Positions 7,618 through 16,568 of a stretch of DNA of 64,000 nt are shown here, one piece after another. The notes under the pieces were generated by a model. That model searched no databases, had not been told where the DNA came from, and worked only from the letters and a program-made list of their open reading frames with translations. Source of the DNA: Bacteriovoracaceae bacterium. GTDB taxonomy: Bacteria > Bdellovibrionota > Bacteriovoracia > Bacteriovoracales > Bacteriovoracaceae. Location of the stretch: contig JADHTQ010000012.1 in assembly GCA_016784965.1 (NCBI GenBank), positions 1 through 64,000 of the forward strand, read 5' to 3'. Made by a program: the position numbers and the translations under genes. Position 1 is the stretch's first letter. Each line of letters begins with the position of its first letter.

Positions 7618-9069
7618 ATGATGGAACAATCGACAGATAGCAAGAAAGTCTACGCAGGCTTTGAGGATCTTGTTGCTAGTAACAAGAATTTATTTAAATT
7701 GTTAGAAAAAAGCGCAAGAAAAGGTACTTTAAAGGCCATTTGGGATGCAAGGCAAGGGGAAATTGATCATTTAAAAACGACAATTGATAGCAAATCTGAA
7801 CAGTTAGAGCAAACAGAGCGCGCCATTGCTAAATTGAAAGAAGTTATGGAGATAGATGCAGCTGAAAATAATAAGTTGGTGCAGGAGCATTTAATAGCAA
7901 AACAAAAGGAAGAAGAAAAAAGTAAAAAGGCCTTGAGTGATGTGAGAGCTTTAAAGCAAAAATTAAAAGAAGCATTTGAAGATAAGAAAAAAGTGATCGA
8001 GATGATTCGGGCAGAAAAAACGAGTATTGAAAAGACCAAAGAAGAATCACAGACAATAAAACAGCAAGCTGAGCAGTTAAAAAATGAGGCGGAAAAAGTA
8101 AAACATGAAGCAGAAAAAATAAAACATGAAGCAGCACAAATTAAGCAGAAGGCCCATGAACATAAGTTAAATGCTGAGGAGCAAAGAGGGTTGGCCAAAA
8201 AAGAGATAAAGGAAGCAGAGCAGTTAAAAGACAAAACGAATCTTTCCCAAAGAGATGTGATTGAGTTAATGGATTATGTTGAGGAGTTGAAAAAGTATTC
8301 GGCCAAGACTAAGGAAAAAAACAAGGAACTGGTTAACAAAATAGGTCGCCTAGAAGATGAAAAACTTCAACTAAAAGTACAAACTGAACAGGCCTGTGAT
8401 GATCTAGATATTTACAAAGAAGATATTGAGCAAGCAAAAGTTCAGCACGAAAGGCTACGTGGGGATATTCAGAAGTTAATAGATTACTCAGAAAAACTTA
8501 AAATCCATATCAAAAAATCAAAACAACATGCCAATACCGCCAGGGAACATGCCAAGGCTTCAAACGAAAATGAGCAAAGATATAAAAAAGAGGCCATTAG
8601 GCTCAAAAAAGATTCTAAAGCGCAAAAAGCGGTGAATGACAAACTGGTCTCTAGTGTCAAAATTGCCAACATTGAGCTAATACAGACCAAGGAAGTTGTA
8701 AAGCGCCTAGAAGAGAAGTTACTCAAAGCACAAGAGGATTTAGGAACGGCTTTAAAATCTAAAAAGCAGTTAGAAGTAGATCTAGAGCAAGCAGCAAATA
8801 ATGCAGTAGTTTCTAAAACCCAGATAAAGCAACTTTGTGCCGATAATGACCGCCTGGCCCACGAATTGATCCAATTGGGTAACGCTTTTGAAGCAGTTAA
8901 AAAATCTATTGGTAAACTACAGGTGGATGTGGCAGATACAGGCAGCGTTTATCAGGCCACTAATGATATTTTGTTGGATAAACAAAATAAGGATAAGGAA
9001 CAACAAAAGGACTTTTTACAAAGGCAGAGATTTCGTTTATTCGATGAGTGGAATAACCAATCATTCTAA
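7618..9069 (+). CDS. Long coiled-coil protein of unknown function
   Basis: About 483 residues, almost all of it Lys/Glu/Gln/Ala-rich heptad sequence from about residue 40 to 440. There is no membrane segment, signal peptide or catalytic motif. It includes short tandem units of the type 'AEKVKHEAEKIKHEA' near residues 155-180. A short non-coil N-terminus and a C-terminal cap frame the rod. The ATG at 7618 has AAAGGA eight bases upstream and is preferred to the GTG at 7588. A terminator follows. It is divergent from the Ser/Thr kinase, so it could be a cytoskeletal or scaffold protein under the same control; that is only positional inference. Confidence 0.85.
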   Translation: MMEQSTDSKKVYAGFEDLVASNKNLFKLLEKSARKGTLKAIWDARQGEIDHLKTTIDSKSEQLEQTERAIAKLKEVMEIDAAENNKLVQEHLIAKQKEEEKSKKALSDVRALKQKLKEAFEDKKKVIEMIRAEKTSIEKTKEESQTIKQQAEQLKNEAEKVKHEAEKIKHEAAQIKQKAHEHKLNAEEQRGLAKKEIKEAEQLKDKTNLSQRDVIELMDYVEELKKYSAKTKEKNKELVNKIGRLEDEKLQLKVQTEQACDDLDIYKEDIEQAKVQHERLRGDIQKLIDYSEKLKIHIKKSKQHANTAREHAKASNENEQRYKKEAIRLKKDSKAQKAVNDKLVSSVKIANIELIQTKEVVKRLEEKLLKAQEDLGTALKSKKQLEVDLEQAANNAVVSKTQIKQLCADNDRLAHELIQLGNAFEAVKKSIGKLQVDVADTGSVYQATNDILLDKQNKDKEQQKDFLQRQRFRLFDEWNNQSF

Positions 9070-9089
9070 GACACAGCCGCGTCACGATA

Positions 9090-9125
9090 TAACGCTTAGA
9101 GCCGCCGAGCGTTAAAGATTTTTTT
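9090..9125 (+). terminator. Rho-independent terminator after the coiled-coil gene
   Basis: A perfect 7-base-pair stem (TAACGCT at 9090-9096 with AGCGTTA at 9108-9114) is followed by a T-rich run (9119-9125). It lies 21 bases downstream of the stop codon. Confidence 0.75.
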
Positions 9126-9271
9126 AGATAATCTGTAACAAGTTTGATATCCATTTGCACTACTATATGCGTATAATAACTAACTAAAAATTATAAAAAA
9201 CAAAAAATAATACATTTTATATAGGATTTAAGAATACTTTGAAGTGATACCTATAGGTTAAAGGAGTCGAG

Positions 9272-12200
9272 ATGAAAGATGTAAAGTACCCAGGAGATTT
9301 GGTAACTACCAATGGCAACCAGCTTGTAGCTCAAACAGAGGCAAGGATTTCAGATTGTGGAGTCTTTTTTCCAATTACCCCCAGCACTGAGCAGGGTGAG
9401 AATTTCGAAACTTCTGCAACCAATGGTACATTAACTGTATTTGGTGAGTCGGTAAAGGCCATTGAAACAGAGGGCGAGCATGCCGCTCAAGGAGGTGCAA
9501 TTGCAGTCTCTACTACGGGCAAAAGAGTTTCAAATTTTACTTCGGGCCAAGGGATTGTATATGGTTTAGAGCAGTACTACCACGCCCCAGGAAAATTATC
9601 GACTATGATTTTAAACGTAGGTGCTAGAGCACTTACTAAGCATGCTCTTAATGTTCACTGTGGGCACGATGATGTTATGTCAGCTCTGGATACTGGCTGG
9701 ATTATGCTAATGGCAAAAGATGCTCAGCAAGCTTGTGATCAGTCAATAATTCTAAGAAGAACAACTGAGCTTTCACTAACACCGGGAATAAACATTCAAG
9801 ACGGCTTTTTGACAACTCACTTGGAAAGAACCTTTCTTAGACCTGAGTCTGGTCTTTTGAGAGATTTTTTAGGCAGAGCAGATGATGAAATTAAAACTCC
9901 TACCCAGGAGCAAAAAAAGCTATTTGGAGATAAGCGAAGAAGAGTTCCTATTATGTACAACTTAAATAAGCCAGTCTTACTTGGGCCTGTACAAAACCAA
10001 GAACACTATATGACTGGAGTAATTTCAAGAGGAATTGCCTTCAACCGCTATATCTTGCAATTTCTAGAGGAGTCTTACAAATTATTTGGTGAACTTACCG
10101 GAAGAAGTTACGGTTTAGTTTCCACTTACAATTGTCAAAAAGCTGATACGGTCTTTTTAAGTTTGGGCTCAAGTGCTGAAAATATTGAAGCAGGTGTTAA
10201 CTACATTGCAAAAAAGCACAATGACCAGGTGGGAGTAATTCACCTAAACTGTATTCGTCCATTTCCTGAACGGGCGGTGATTGAAGCACTTAGAGGTAAG
10301 AAAAATGTTATTATCTTAGAACGTACTGATGAGCCAAATAGTGGTTCCAATCCAATCGCTCGAGACGTAAGAACGGCACTATCCAAAGCATTAGAAAATT
10401 CATGTGGTTTGGTTGATGATAGTCTTCCCTCTCTTAAACGTGAGGAAACACCTAGAATTTTTGAAGGCGTGTATGGCCTGGGCTCAAGAGATTTTAGACC
10501 AGAGCATATTATTGGAGCGTGGGAGTATGTACGAGAAAAAATAGGACGGACTGACGGCTCTAAGGCCTCAGATGGCAAGAGCTTTTTCTACCTTGGTACC
10601 AATCACCCATATTCAGTGGTTTCAAAAGAGACTCCAAGTTTATTGCCAGAATCAGCAATTGCCGTGAGGATACACTCTATCGGAGGATGGGGCGCTATTA
10701 CTACTGGAAAAAATATGGCAGAAATATTGGGACAACTTTCAACTGTGTCAAAATTTGCTAAAGAAACAAGTGATCAAGTGGTCCATATATCGGCCAACCC
10801 CAAGTATGGATCAGAAAAAAAAGGCGCACCGACGAATTACTTCCTAGTTGCAGCAAGAGAAAAAATTCGTGTTAACTGCGATCTCAAGCATGTTGACGTT
10901 GTGCTATGCTGTGACCCCAAAGCCTTTACTCATACAAATCCCTTAAGTGGCCTAAAAGAAGGTGGCTCTTTTGTTTGGGAATCTAATGAGAGTACCCAAG
11001 TGGTGTGGAGTAGAATACCAAGTAAATACCGCCAAGAGATAATAGATAAAAAAATTAAATTATGTACTTTGGCTGGCTTTGATATCGCCAAGGCCAAAAC
11101 ACCTAGTGTGGCACTACAAACCAGGATGCAAGGAAATAGCTTCCTTGGAGCTTTTTTTAAAGTGAGTCCATTTTTAAATGATCATGATATTGATTACAAC
11201 GTATTTTTAGATACAGTCTTAAAGCAATACAAAAAGAAATTTGGGCGCTTTGGTGAAGATGTAGTTGCCAGTAACTTAGAAGTTATGAAAGCGGGATACG
11301 AAGGGATTCGTTTTGTAGATTATGGCAAGATTGAAGATGCAGATCGCTCCACGATGAAAGGTGACGTGATTATGCCTAAAAATTTACCTTGTGCTACAAC
11401 TTGCAGCGGATGTGATCAAACCGAGCCAGTTTATAAGTTTGAAACTTTTGAAAAAGAATTTTATGTACCAGATCCAGAAAACCAAAAAGCAACTCCGATC
11501 ACCTCATTGGGGATGATACCAGTTGCCACTGGCGAAAAAAATAATAAGTTTGTATCCAGAATCGACACACCTGTTTATAACCCTTATGACTGTACAGCAT
11601 GTATGGCCTGTATCAACATTTGTCCCGATACAGCTCTTCCCAATACAGCTCAAGACCTTAATACTTTGGTTAAAACTGTTTTTAATCACTATATAAGTGA
11701 TGAAAAAGATAGGAGTACTTTGGTAGAAATGCATGAGCAGGTGGCGAACAAGGTGCGTGAGCAAATGCAAGAGCAGCTCTCCCAGAAAAAACCTGATGTG
11801 ACACCATTTGCTGAGTTATTAAATGAAGAAGTTAAAAGCACTAAAGTTAGTACTAATACCAAACAGGAGGTTGCAGATATAGTAAGCATTCTGCCTCTTG
11901 GCTATGGAAATACTAGATCGGTTTTTCAAATGCTAGAAAAGAAAAATCCGGGCTCTGGAGGCCTGTTTTCCATATTTGTCAGTGATAAGTGTAAAGGATG
12001 TGGCGAGTGTGTAAAAGTTTGTCCTAGGCAGACCGCCTTATCCATGGTGAAAGAAAATGATCAAATTAGAGGTAACAATATATCTGCAATGGAGTTTTTT
12101 AAATTGTTGCCAAATACACCACCGAAATTTTTGGGCCAATTTGATCCCAATAATTTAGAAAATGTTCGGGCCGCAGTTTTACAGAATCATTTAATGGTAC

Positions 12201-13879
12201 AGTCAAATTATGATGCAATTGTTTCTGGAGATGGATCATGTGCCGGGTGTGGTGAAAAATCTGTGTTGCGGGGAATTGCAACAGTGACCGAAGCTTTGAT
12301 GGCACCGTTATATGAGAAAAAAGTTCAAAGGCTGCGCGACAAAGTGCAACTGCTTCGCGAAAATGGAGTTAAGGCGCTAGAGCAGATTAGAGAATCTGAC
12401 TCAACGGCTTATCAAAATCTCCAAAGATCTGCACTTCACCTCATTATGGGATTGGGGGGAGACAGTTTTGAGGATACAAAAAAACGGATTGCCAATGAGT
12501 TTAAAGGTTCAGATAAAGATATCATTGATGCTCTGGTCATGGTGATGGAGACTGATGCCAATAACCACAGGAAACTTGAAGTTGTAGATGGTAACTTTCA
12601 AGGAATGAGTGTGATGGGTATGACTTCCAGTACGGGTTGTAATTCAGTTTATGGCTCTACAACACCCACTAACCCACATACTTATCCCTGGATGAACTCC
12701 CTATTTCAAGATTCTCCCACGATTGGTTGGATGATTTCAGAAGGCTTCATGCAAGATCATGCCCGAAGGTCAGTTCTCCCCGAGAGGATTGCCAATTTAA
12801 TTTTAGAAAAAAACAGCGATTTCAAAGAAGCAGACTATCATGCTTTAACTCATTTTGATGATACTCATATGACAGATTTGGAAATCTTGGAACTTCCTAA
12901 AGTGTGGGCAGTAGGTGGAGACGGTGCCATGGGAGATATCGGCTTTCAAAATGCCTCGAAAGTTATGACCCAAAACAGACCCAATATGCATATTTTAATG
13001 CTTGATACACAAGTGTACTCAAATACTGGCGGGCAAAACTCTGACAGTTCGGTAATGCCTGGTGGATTTGATATGAATCAATATAGTGAGTATCACGAAG
13101 GCAAGCTAACAGAGCGTAAAGAAGTGGCCCAAATTTTTACTTCAGGGCATGGGTCCCCCTTTGTTGCTTGTGTGAGCATGGCCAATATTCCCAAGTTTTA
13201 TAAAGCCGTTTTGGATGGACTTATGTACCGAGGTGGAGCGTTTATTCAGTCGTATACTTCTTGCCAACCAGAGCACGGGATCGCCGATGATGCATCGGCA
13301 GACCATGCAAAAATGGTTCGTGATTCCCGTTCAGTAGTTGAGTTTAGCTATGATCCAAAGCTTGGCGAGTTAGAAAGTGAGTGTTTTGATCTCAAGGGAA
13401 ATCCCAGAACAGCTTACGATTGGTCGGAGAAAAAAGATCCAGATGGCAATACTTATGAGTACATTATTCCCCATTGGGCCGCTTGTGAAAGCAGGTTTAG
13501 GAAACACTTTAAGAAGCTAAAACCAGAAGAAGAAAAGGTTGATGTAAATGATTTAATTCTAAGAATCACACAAAAAGATATTACTTATCGAAATTTTTTA
13601 GATCCATCCCATAGGTCCTTCATTCCCCAAAAAGGCGTGTATGTAGATTTGATAGGCAAAGGTGGCAAGAAAAAGCGCATGGGTATATCTCGAATGATGG
13701 TTTTATTTACTGTCGAGCGCAGAAAGAACTGGAGAAGGTTGCAAGACAAAGCCGGTATTATCAATAAGGATTATCAAGCACAGAAGTTATTGTTAAAGAA
13801 GTTTGATGCCAATGAAATTGAAAAAGAAAAATTCTTAAGTGATACTAGAAAACTTCACCAGGAGTTTTTAAACTCATAA
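9272..13879 (+). CDS. nifJ: Pyruvate:ferredoxin (flavodoxin) oxidoreductase, unusually long
   Basis: This is a single-chain 2-oxoacid oxidoreductase that oxidises pyruvate with CoA to acetyl-CoA, CO2 and reduced ferredoxin or flavodoxin. In order: the pyrimidine domain (1-260), a transketolase C-like domain (about 280-420), the gamma domain ('GGWGAITTGK', about 470-660), two 4Fe-4S motifs of the CxxCxxCxxxCP type (about 774 and 907), then the TPP domain with CAGCGE (about 989), TGC (about 1124) and GDG...VYSNTGGQ (about 1215). At 1535 residues it is about 300 longer than the usual 1170-1230. About 75 extra residues separate the two ferredoxin motifs and about 105 lie between CAGCGE and TGC. 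A CxxxCxxC precedes the ferredoxin domain. AAAGGAG lies before the ATG. 2-oxoglutarate cannot be excluded as substrate. Confidence 0.92.
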   Translation: MKDVKYPGDLVTTNGNQLVAQTEARISDCGVFFPITPSTEQGENFETSATNGTLTVFGESVKAIETEGEHAAQGGAIAVSTTGKRVSNFTSGQGIVYGLEQYYHAPGKLSTMILNVGARALTKHALNVHCGHDDVMSALDTGWIMLMAKDAQQACDQSIILRRTTELSLTPGINIQDGFLTTHLERTFLRPESGLLRDFLGRADDEIKTPTQEQKKLFGDKRRRVPIMYNLNKPVLLGPVQNQEHYMTGVISRGIAFNRYILQFLEESYKLFGELTGRSYGLVSTYNCQKADTVFLSLGSSAENIEAGVNYIAKKHNDQVGVIHLNCIRPFPERAVIEALRGKKNVIILERTDEPNSGSNPIARDVRTALSKALENSCGLVDDSLPSLKREETPRIFEGVYGLGSRDFRPEHIIGAWEYVREKIGRTDGSKASDGKSFFYLGTNHPYSVVSKETPSLLPESAIAVRIHSIGGWGAITTGKNMAEILGQLSTVSKFAKETSDQVVHISANPKYGSEKKGAPTNYFLVAAREKIRVNCDLKHVDVVLCCDPKAFTHTNPLSGLKEGGSFVWESNESTQVVWSRIPSKYRQEIIDKKIKLCTLAGFDIAKAKTPSVALQTRMQGNSFLGAFFKVSPFLNDHDIDYNVFLDTVLKQYKKKFGRFGEDVVASNLEVMKAGYEGIRFVDYGKIEDADRSTMKGDVIMPKNLPCATTCSGCDQTEPVYKFETFEKEFYVPDPENQKATPITSLGMIPVATGEKNNKFVSRIDTPVYNPYDCTACMACINICPDTALPNTAQDLNTLVKTVFNHYISDEKDRSTLVEMHEQVANKVREQMQEQLSQKKPDVTPFAELLNEEVKSTKVSTNTKQEVADIVSILPLGYGNTRSVFQMLEKKNPGSGGLFSIFVSDKCKGCGECVKVCPRQTALSMVKENDQIRGNNISAMEFFKLLPNTPPKFLGQFDPNNLENVRAAVLQNHLMVQSNYDAIVSGDGSCAGCGEKSVLRGIATVTEALMAPLYEKKVQRLRDKVQLLRENGVKALEQIRESDSTAYQNLQRSALHLIMGLGGDSFEDTKKRIANEFKGSDKDIIDALVMVMETDANNHRKLEVVDGNFQGMSVMGMTSSTGCNSVYGSTTPTNPHTYPWMNSLFQDSPTIGWMISEGFMQDHARRSVLPERIANLILEKNSDFKEADYHALTHFDDTHMTDLEILELPKVWAVGGDGAMGDIGFQNASKVMTQNRPNMHILMLDTQVYSNTGGQNSDSSVMPGGFDMNQYSEYHEGKLTERKEVAQIFTSGHGSPFVACVSMANIPKFYKAVLDGLMYRGGAFIQSYTSCQPEHGIADDASADHAKMVRDSRSVVEFSYDPKLGELESECFDLKGNPRTAYDWSEKKDPDGNTYEYIIPHWAACESRFRKHFKKLKPEEEKVDVNDLILRITQKDITYRNFLDPSHRSFIPQKGVYVDLIGKGGKKKRMGISRMMVLFTVERRKNWRRLQDKAGIINKDYQAQKLLLKKFDANEIEKEKFLSDTRKLHQEFLNS

Positions 13880-13888
13880 AGTGTATAA

Positions 13889-15055
13889 TTAAAATGAAAC
13901 TTCCTCGTCAAACAGGTCGTTTTCAGAATCAGGACCCTCTACATCAAACTCTTCAGAGGGTTCGAGTTCTGCAGGATTATCTATATTATAATCGTTATCC
14001 GCCAACGCATTATTGGCAAGGCTTTTTCTCCTTCTTCTAAATGACTTCGATTTACGAAAAGGGGTAGGTCTTTTTCGATTTCTTCTGCGGACAGTTGCTT
14101 TGGTTTGTCTATTTTTTGATCTTCTAGTTCTCAGCTTACCTTTTTTTGAATCGTTTACTTTTTTTTGCGTTTTTTTTTTTACTGGACTTAATTTATATAC
14201 TTTTGGATTATCTGCTTTTAAACTTGTTGTTGAATCCTTAGATTTTCTGCCAAGTTCATTAACTATGGCAACTAGCATAACAATGCATAAGATTACCAAG
14301 ATTGCTGGTATGAGGTATTTTAGCTTAGAAAATGAGTTCTTTTCATGAGCGGTAGGTTCTTCTAGAATCTTTTTATTCATTTGACTTTGTTGAATTTTAG
14401 AATTGCTAAGGGCCGCCAATTTTAATACGCCTACCTGTTGTGCCTCTTCTTGCACTTTTTTGCGCTTTATATCCTTCAAATGTGTTGCTTGAATTTCTTG
14501 ATGGAGGTTTATCGACTCAGGTAGTGGTGGTAAAGAAGTGGCCTTGTCTTGCAGCCTGCGATCGAAAGTTTTGACGTAATATACCTTGATCCAATTTACT
14601 CCCCCATCAACGGAGATTAGGTCTGTGGCCAGCAAAGTACCTTTGTCGAGTCTTGTGGTAATTTCTTTGGCAGAATATGGCCCGGCTTTTTGTCCCTCTT
14701 TTAAAATAAAGTGCTGATCATTTGCAGGTGCCTCGACATGTTCAAATTGTTCATCTTTTCCTACGATTTTAGGTTTTCTACGCTGGAATACTGGGTTGGT
14801 TGCAGCATGTGACCACATTTGCTCTTGTATGTTTTTTATAATGGCCGTGGTTTGGAATGCAGGATTTTTTCTAAAAAGAGCTTTTAGATCGCTTTTATGA
14901 ATAGGTCCTATTATGACGCCATCAACATTTATTTCATAAAGATCTTCTGGGGCTATCTCTTTTTCTTTTATTTTGGCCTCTGTCAACACTAGGCTTTGCA
15001 GAGTGTTGATTTCCATTACAGACTCGTCAATTTCTAATGTATTACCCACTTTCAC
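13889..15055 (-). CDS. GYF_2-like (DUF4339) membrane protein with basic and acidic tails
   Basis: Two N-terminal segments resemble the GYF_2/DUF4339 fold. The second (about residues 115-165) is the clearer: 'KEGQKAGPYSAKEI' followed by 'DLISVDGGVNWIKV'. One transmembrane helix lies near residues 245-268. Beyond it comes a very basic stretch rich in RRR/KR (about 290-350), then a Glu/Asp-rich tail ending in 'EEVSF'. The first start is GTG at 15055. A GTG two codons later (15049) is better spaced from GAGG. It converges on nifJ with only nine bases between stops. GYF_2 domains are thought to mediate protein-protein contacts; the role here is unknown. Confidence 0.75.
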   Translation of the reverse strand: MKVGNTLEIDESVMEINTLQSLVLTEAKIKEKEIAPEDLYEINVDGVIIGPIHKSDLKALFRKNPAFQTTAIIKNIQEQMWSHAATNPVFQRRKPKIVGKDEQFEHVEAPANDQHFILKEGQKAGPYSAKEITTRLDKGTLLATDLISVDGGVNWIKVYYVKTFDRRLQDKATSLPPLPESINLHQEIQATHLKDIKRKKVQEEAQQVGVLKLAALSNSKIQQSQMNKKILEEPTAHEKNSFSKLKYLIPAILVILCIVMLVAIVNELGRKSKDSTTSLKADNPKVYKLSPVKKKTQKKVNDSKKGKLRTRRSKNRQTKATVRRRNRKRPTPFRKSKSFRRRRKSLANNALADNDYNIDNPAELEPSEEFDVEGPDSENDLFDEEVSF

Positions 15056-15173
15056 ACCTCTAATCTTGCAAAGAAAAGGTTATTACTGTTATTATTTTCG
15101 GAAAGTAATTTTATTAGTTGATAAAATTAACTATAATATGTTCATAGTTAAACTTAAAAAGTAAGTATAGGAT

Positions 15174-16568
15174 ATGCATCAGATGAAATTGTTAATGGGG
15201 TTGTGCCGCGCAGTAAACGCGGTTAGGGGAGGGGCATTCTACCTATTCATGGTACTGTCGGCCTTTATTCCTTGGATAAAAAACAGATTAAAATTTGAGG
15301 GTAATAACCTAGCTGATCCAAATAGTAGGTCTTTTAAAAGCAGCAATGAAGAGGCATTTATTGCCTTTGAAGTTGCTAGTGAGGGAGAACTTGAGCAGGT
15401 GGCCCAATTATTAGAACGCTTTTTGTTATTGGGCAAAAAGGTCGAATTAATATACTCTTCTGGAAGTGTGCAACAAAAGTGTGATCAATGGGCAAATAAA
15501 TTTTCCCAAAATTTACGCGTCTTTCGCTTACCCCTTTTGTCATATTCATTTTTTAGTGGTGTTTTAAAAGGTCAAAATTTAAAAACATGGATTACAGCTA
15601 AGCGCTTGGTGTTGTGTCGTTATGATTTTTATCCAGAGCTTTTGCTTTATGGAGCTTCTCCCGACGTTTCGTTTTATCTTCTATCTGCTACTTTGAAAAA
15701 TAAAGAGTCATCTTACCGCAACAACAATTTTGTTAAACGTTGGTATTACAACTCACTTTATAATTTGTTTGAAATAATTGTACCATCATCTAGTGAGGAC
15801 ATCGAAAGATTCAAGCAGTTGGGAGTATCTTCAGCTTCAGTAAAAAATAATTTTGATTTGCGTACAGTCCAGATTTTAAAAAGGTTGGACAATTCACAAG
15901 CAAAGCTAAAAGAGATTACCTTTTTTAAACATTTTGAAAACTCACTCAAGCATATTCCACCCAAAAGACGCATTATGCTGGGAAGTATGTATCCTCAGGA
16001 GATGGAGATATTTGATAATCCTAACTTTCAAGATAGGATCAAAAGTGGAGACTTGTTTGTAACAGTTGCTCCGCATAAGTTAAAACCAGCATTTGTGGGG
16101 GCGCTGATCAGCACCGTTGGTCACATGGTTCCAGTTTATCTTGTGAGTGACAATATGGAAGATTCCGAGTTAGATGGTATTTTTAAAAAAATGTCACAGG
16201 TTCCAGGTTTGTTGATCATTGCAGTACCTGGCATTTTGTGTGAGTTGTATCAATTTTATGGACATATCTTCGTGGGGGGAGGGCATGCTGGGGTTGCAAT
16301 ACATTCAGTGCTAGAGCCATTCTTGGCCGGCGGTATGATTTATTGTGGACCTAAAATACACAGATCAACTGAATATGATCTCATTAAACAGAAGTCTTCT
16401 GACTCGATTTCGGTTATAGATAACTTAAATAGATTCTATGAAATATATGTCAGACAAGTTGATATTAGTTCAATCCAACCGAGGCAAATAGTAGAGGAGC
16501 TAAAACAAACCATGTCTTCAGACTTTGATAAAGTTTTTGCCTTTTTAAACACTGGTCACTTATGTTAG
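15174..16568 (+). CDS. WaaA/KdtA-like glycosyltransferase
   Basis: The 464-residue protein resembles 3-deoxy-manno-octulosonic acid (Kdo) transferase. It has an N-terminal hydrophobic anchor (about 18-36), then 'FEVASEGELEQV' in place of the WaaA 'HA.S.GE' motif with the catalytic Glu, and 'LCRYDFYPELL' for the conserved acceptor-site segment. The C-terminal donor domain has 'GSMYPQEMEI', 'VAPHKLK' and 'FVGGGHAGVAIHSVLEPFLAGG'. WaaA attaches Kdo to lipid A precursor at the inner membrane. Sequence is divergent, so this may be a paralogue with another acceptor. It overlaps the next gene by seven bases. Confidence 0.75.
   Translation: MHQMKLLMGLCRAVNAVRGGAFYLFMVLSAFIPWIKNRLKFEGNNLADPNSRSFKSSNEEAFIAFEVASEGELEQVAQLLERFLLLGKKVELIYSSGSVQQKCDQWANKFSQNLRVFRLPLLSYSFFSGVLKGQNLKTWITAKRLVLCRYDFYPELLLYGASPDVSFYLLSATLKNKESSYRNNNFVKRWYYNSLYNLFEIIVPSSSEDIERFKQLGVSSASVKNNFDLRTVQILKRLDNSQAKLKEITFFKHFENSLKHIPPKRRIMLGSMYPQEMEIFDNPNFQDRIKSGDLFVTVAPHKLKPAFVGALISTVGHMVPVYLVSDNMEDSELDGIFKKMSQVPGLLIIAVPGILCELYQFYGHIFVGGGHAGVAIHSVLEPFLAGGMIYCGPKIHRSTEYDLIKQKSSDSISVIDNLNRFYEIYVRQVDISSIQPRQIVEELKQTMSSDFDKVFAFLNTGHLC

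Noticed and set aside
7767-8234. Long antisense open frames inside the coiled-coil gene
   Set aside because: They come from the codon bias of a Lys/Glu-rich coding strand; their products are Phe/Ser/Cys-rich with no domain and no ribosome sites.
9155-9177. TTGCAC and TATAAT before nifJ as a promoter
   Set aside because: The spacing is only 11 bases, so they cannot form a standard sigma-70 pair. TATAAT may be a -10 box alone, but I cannot support it.
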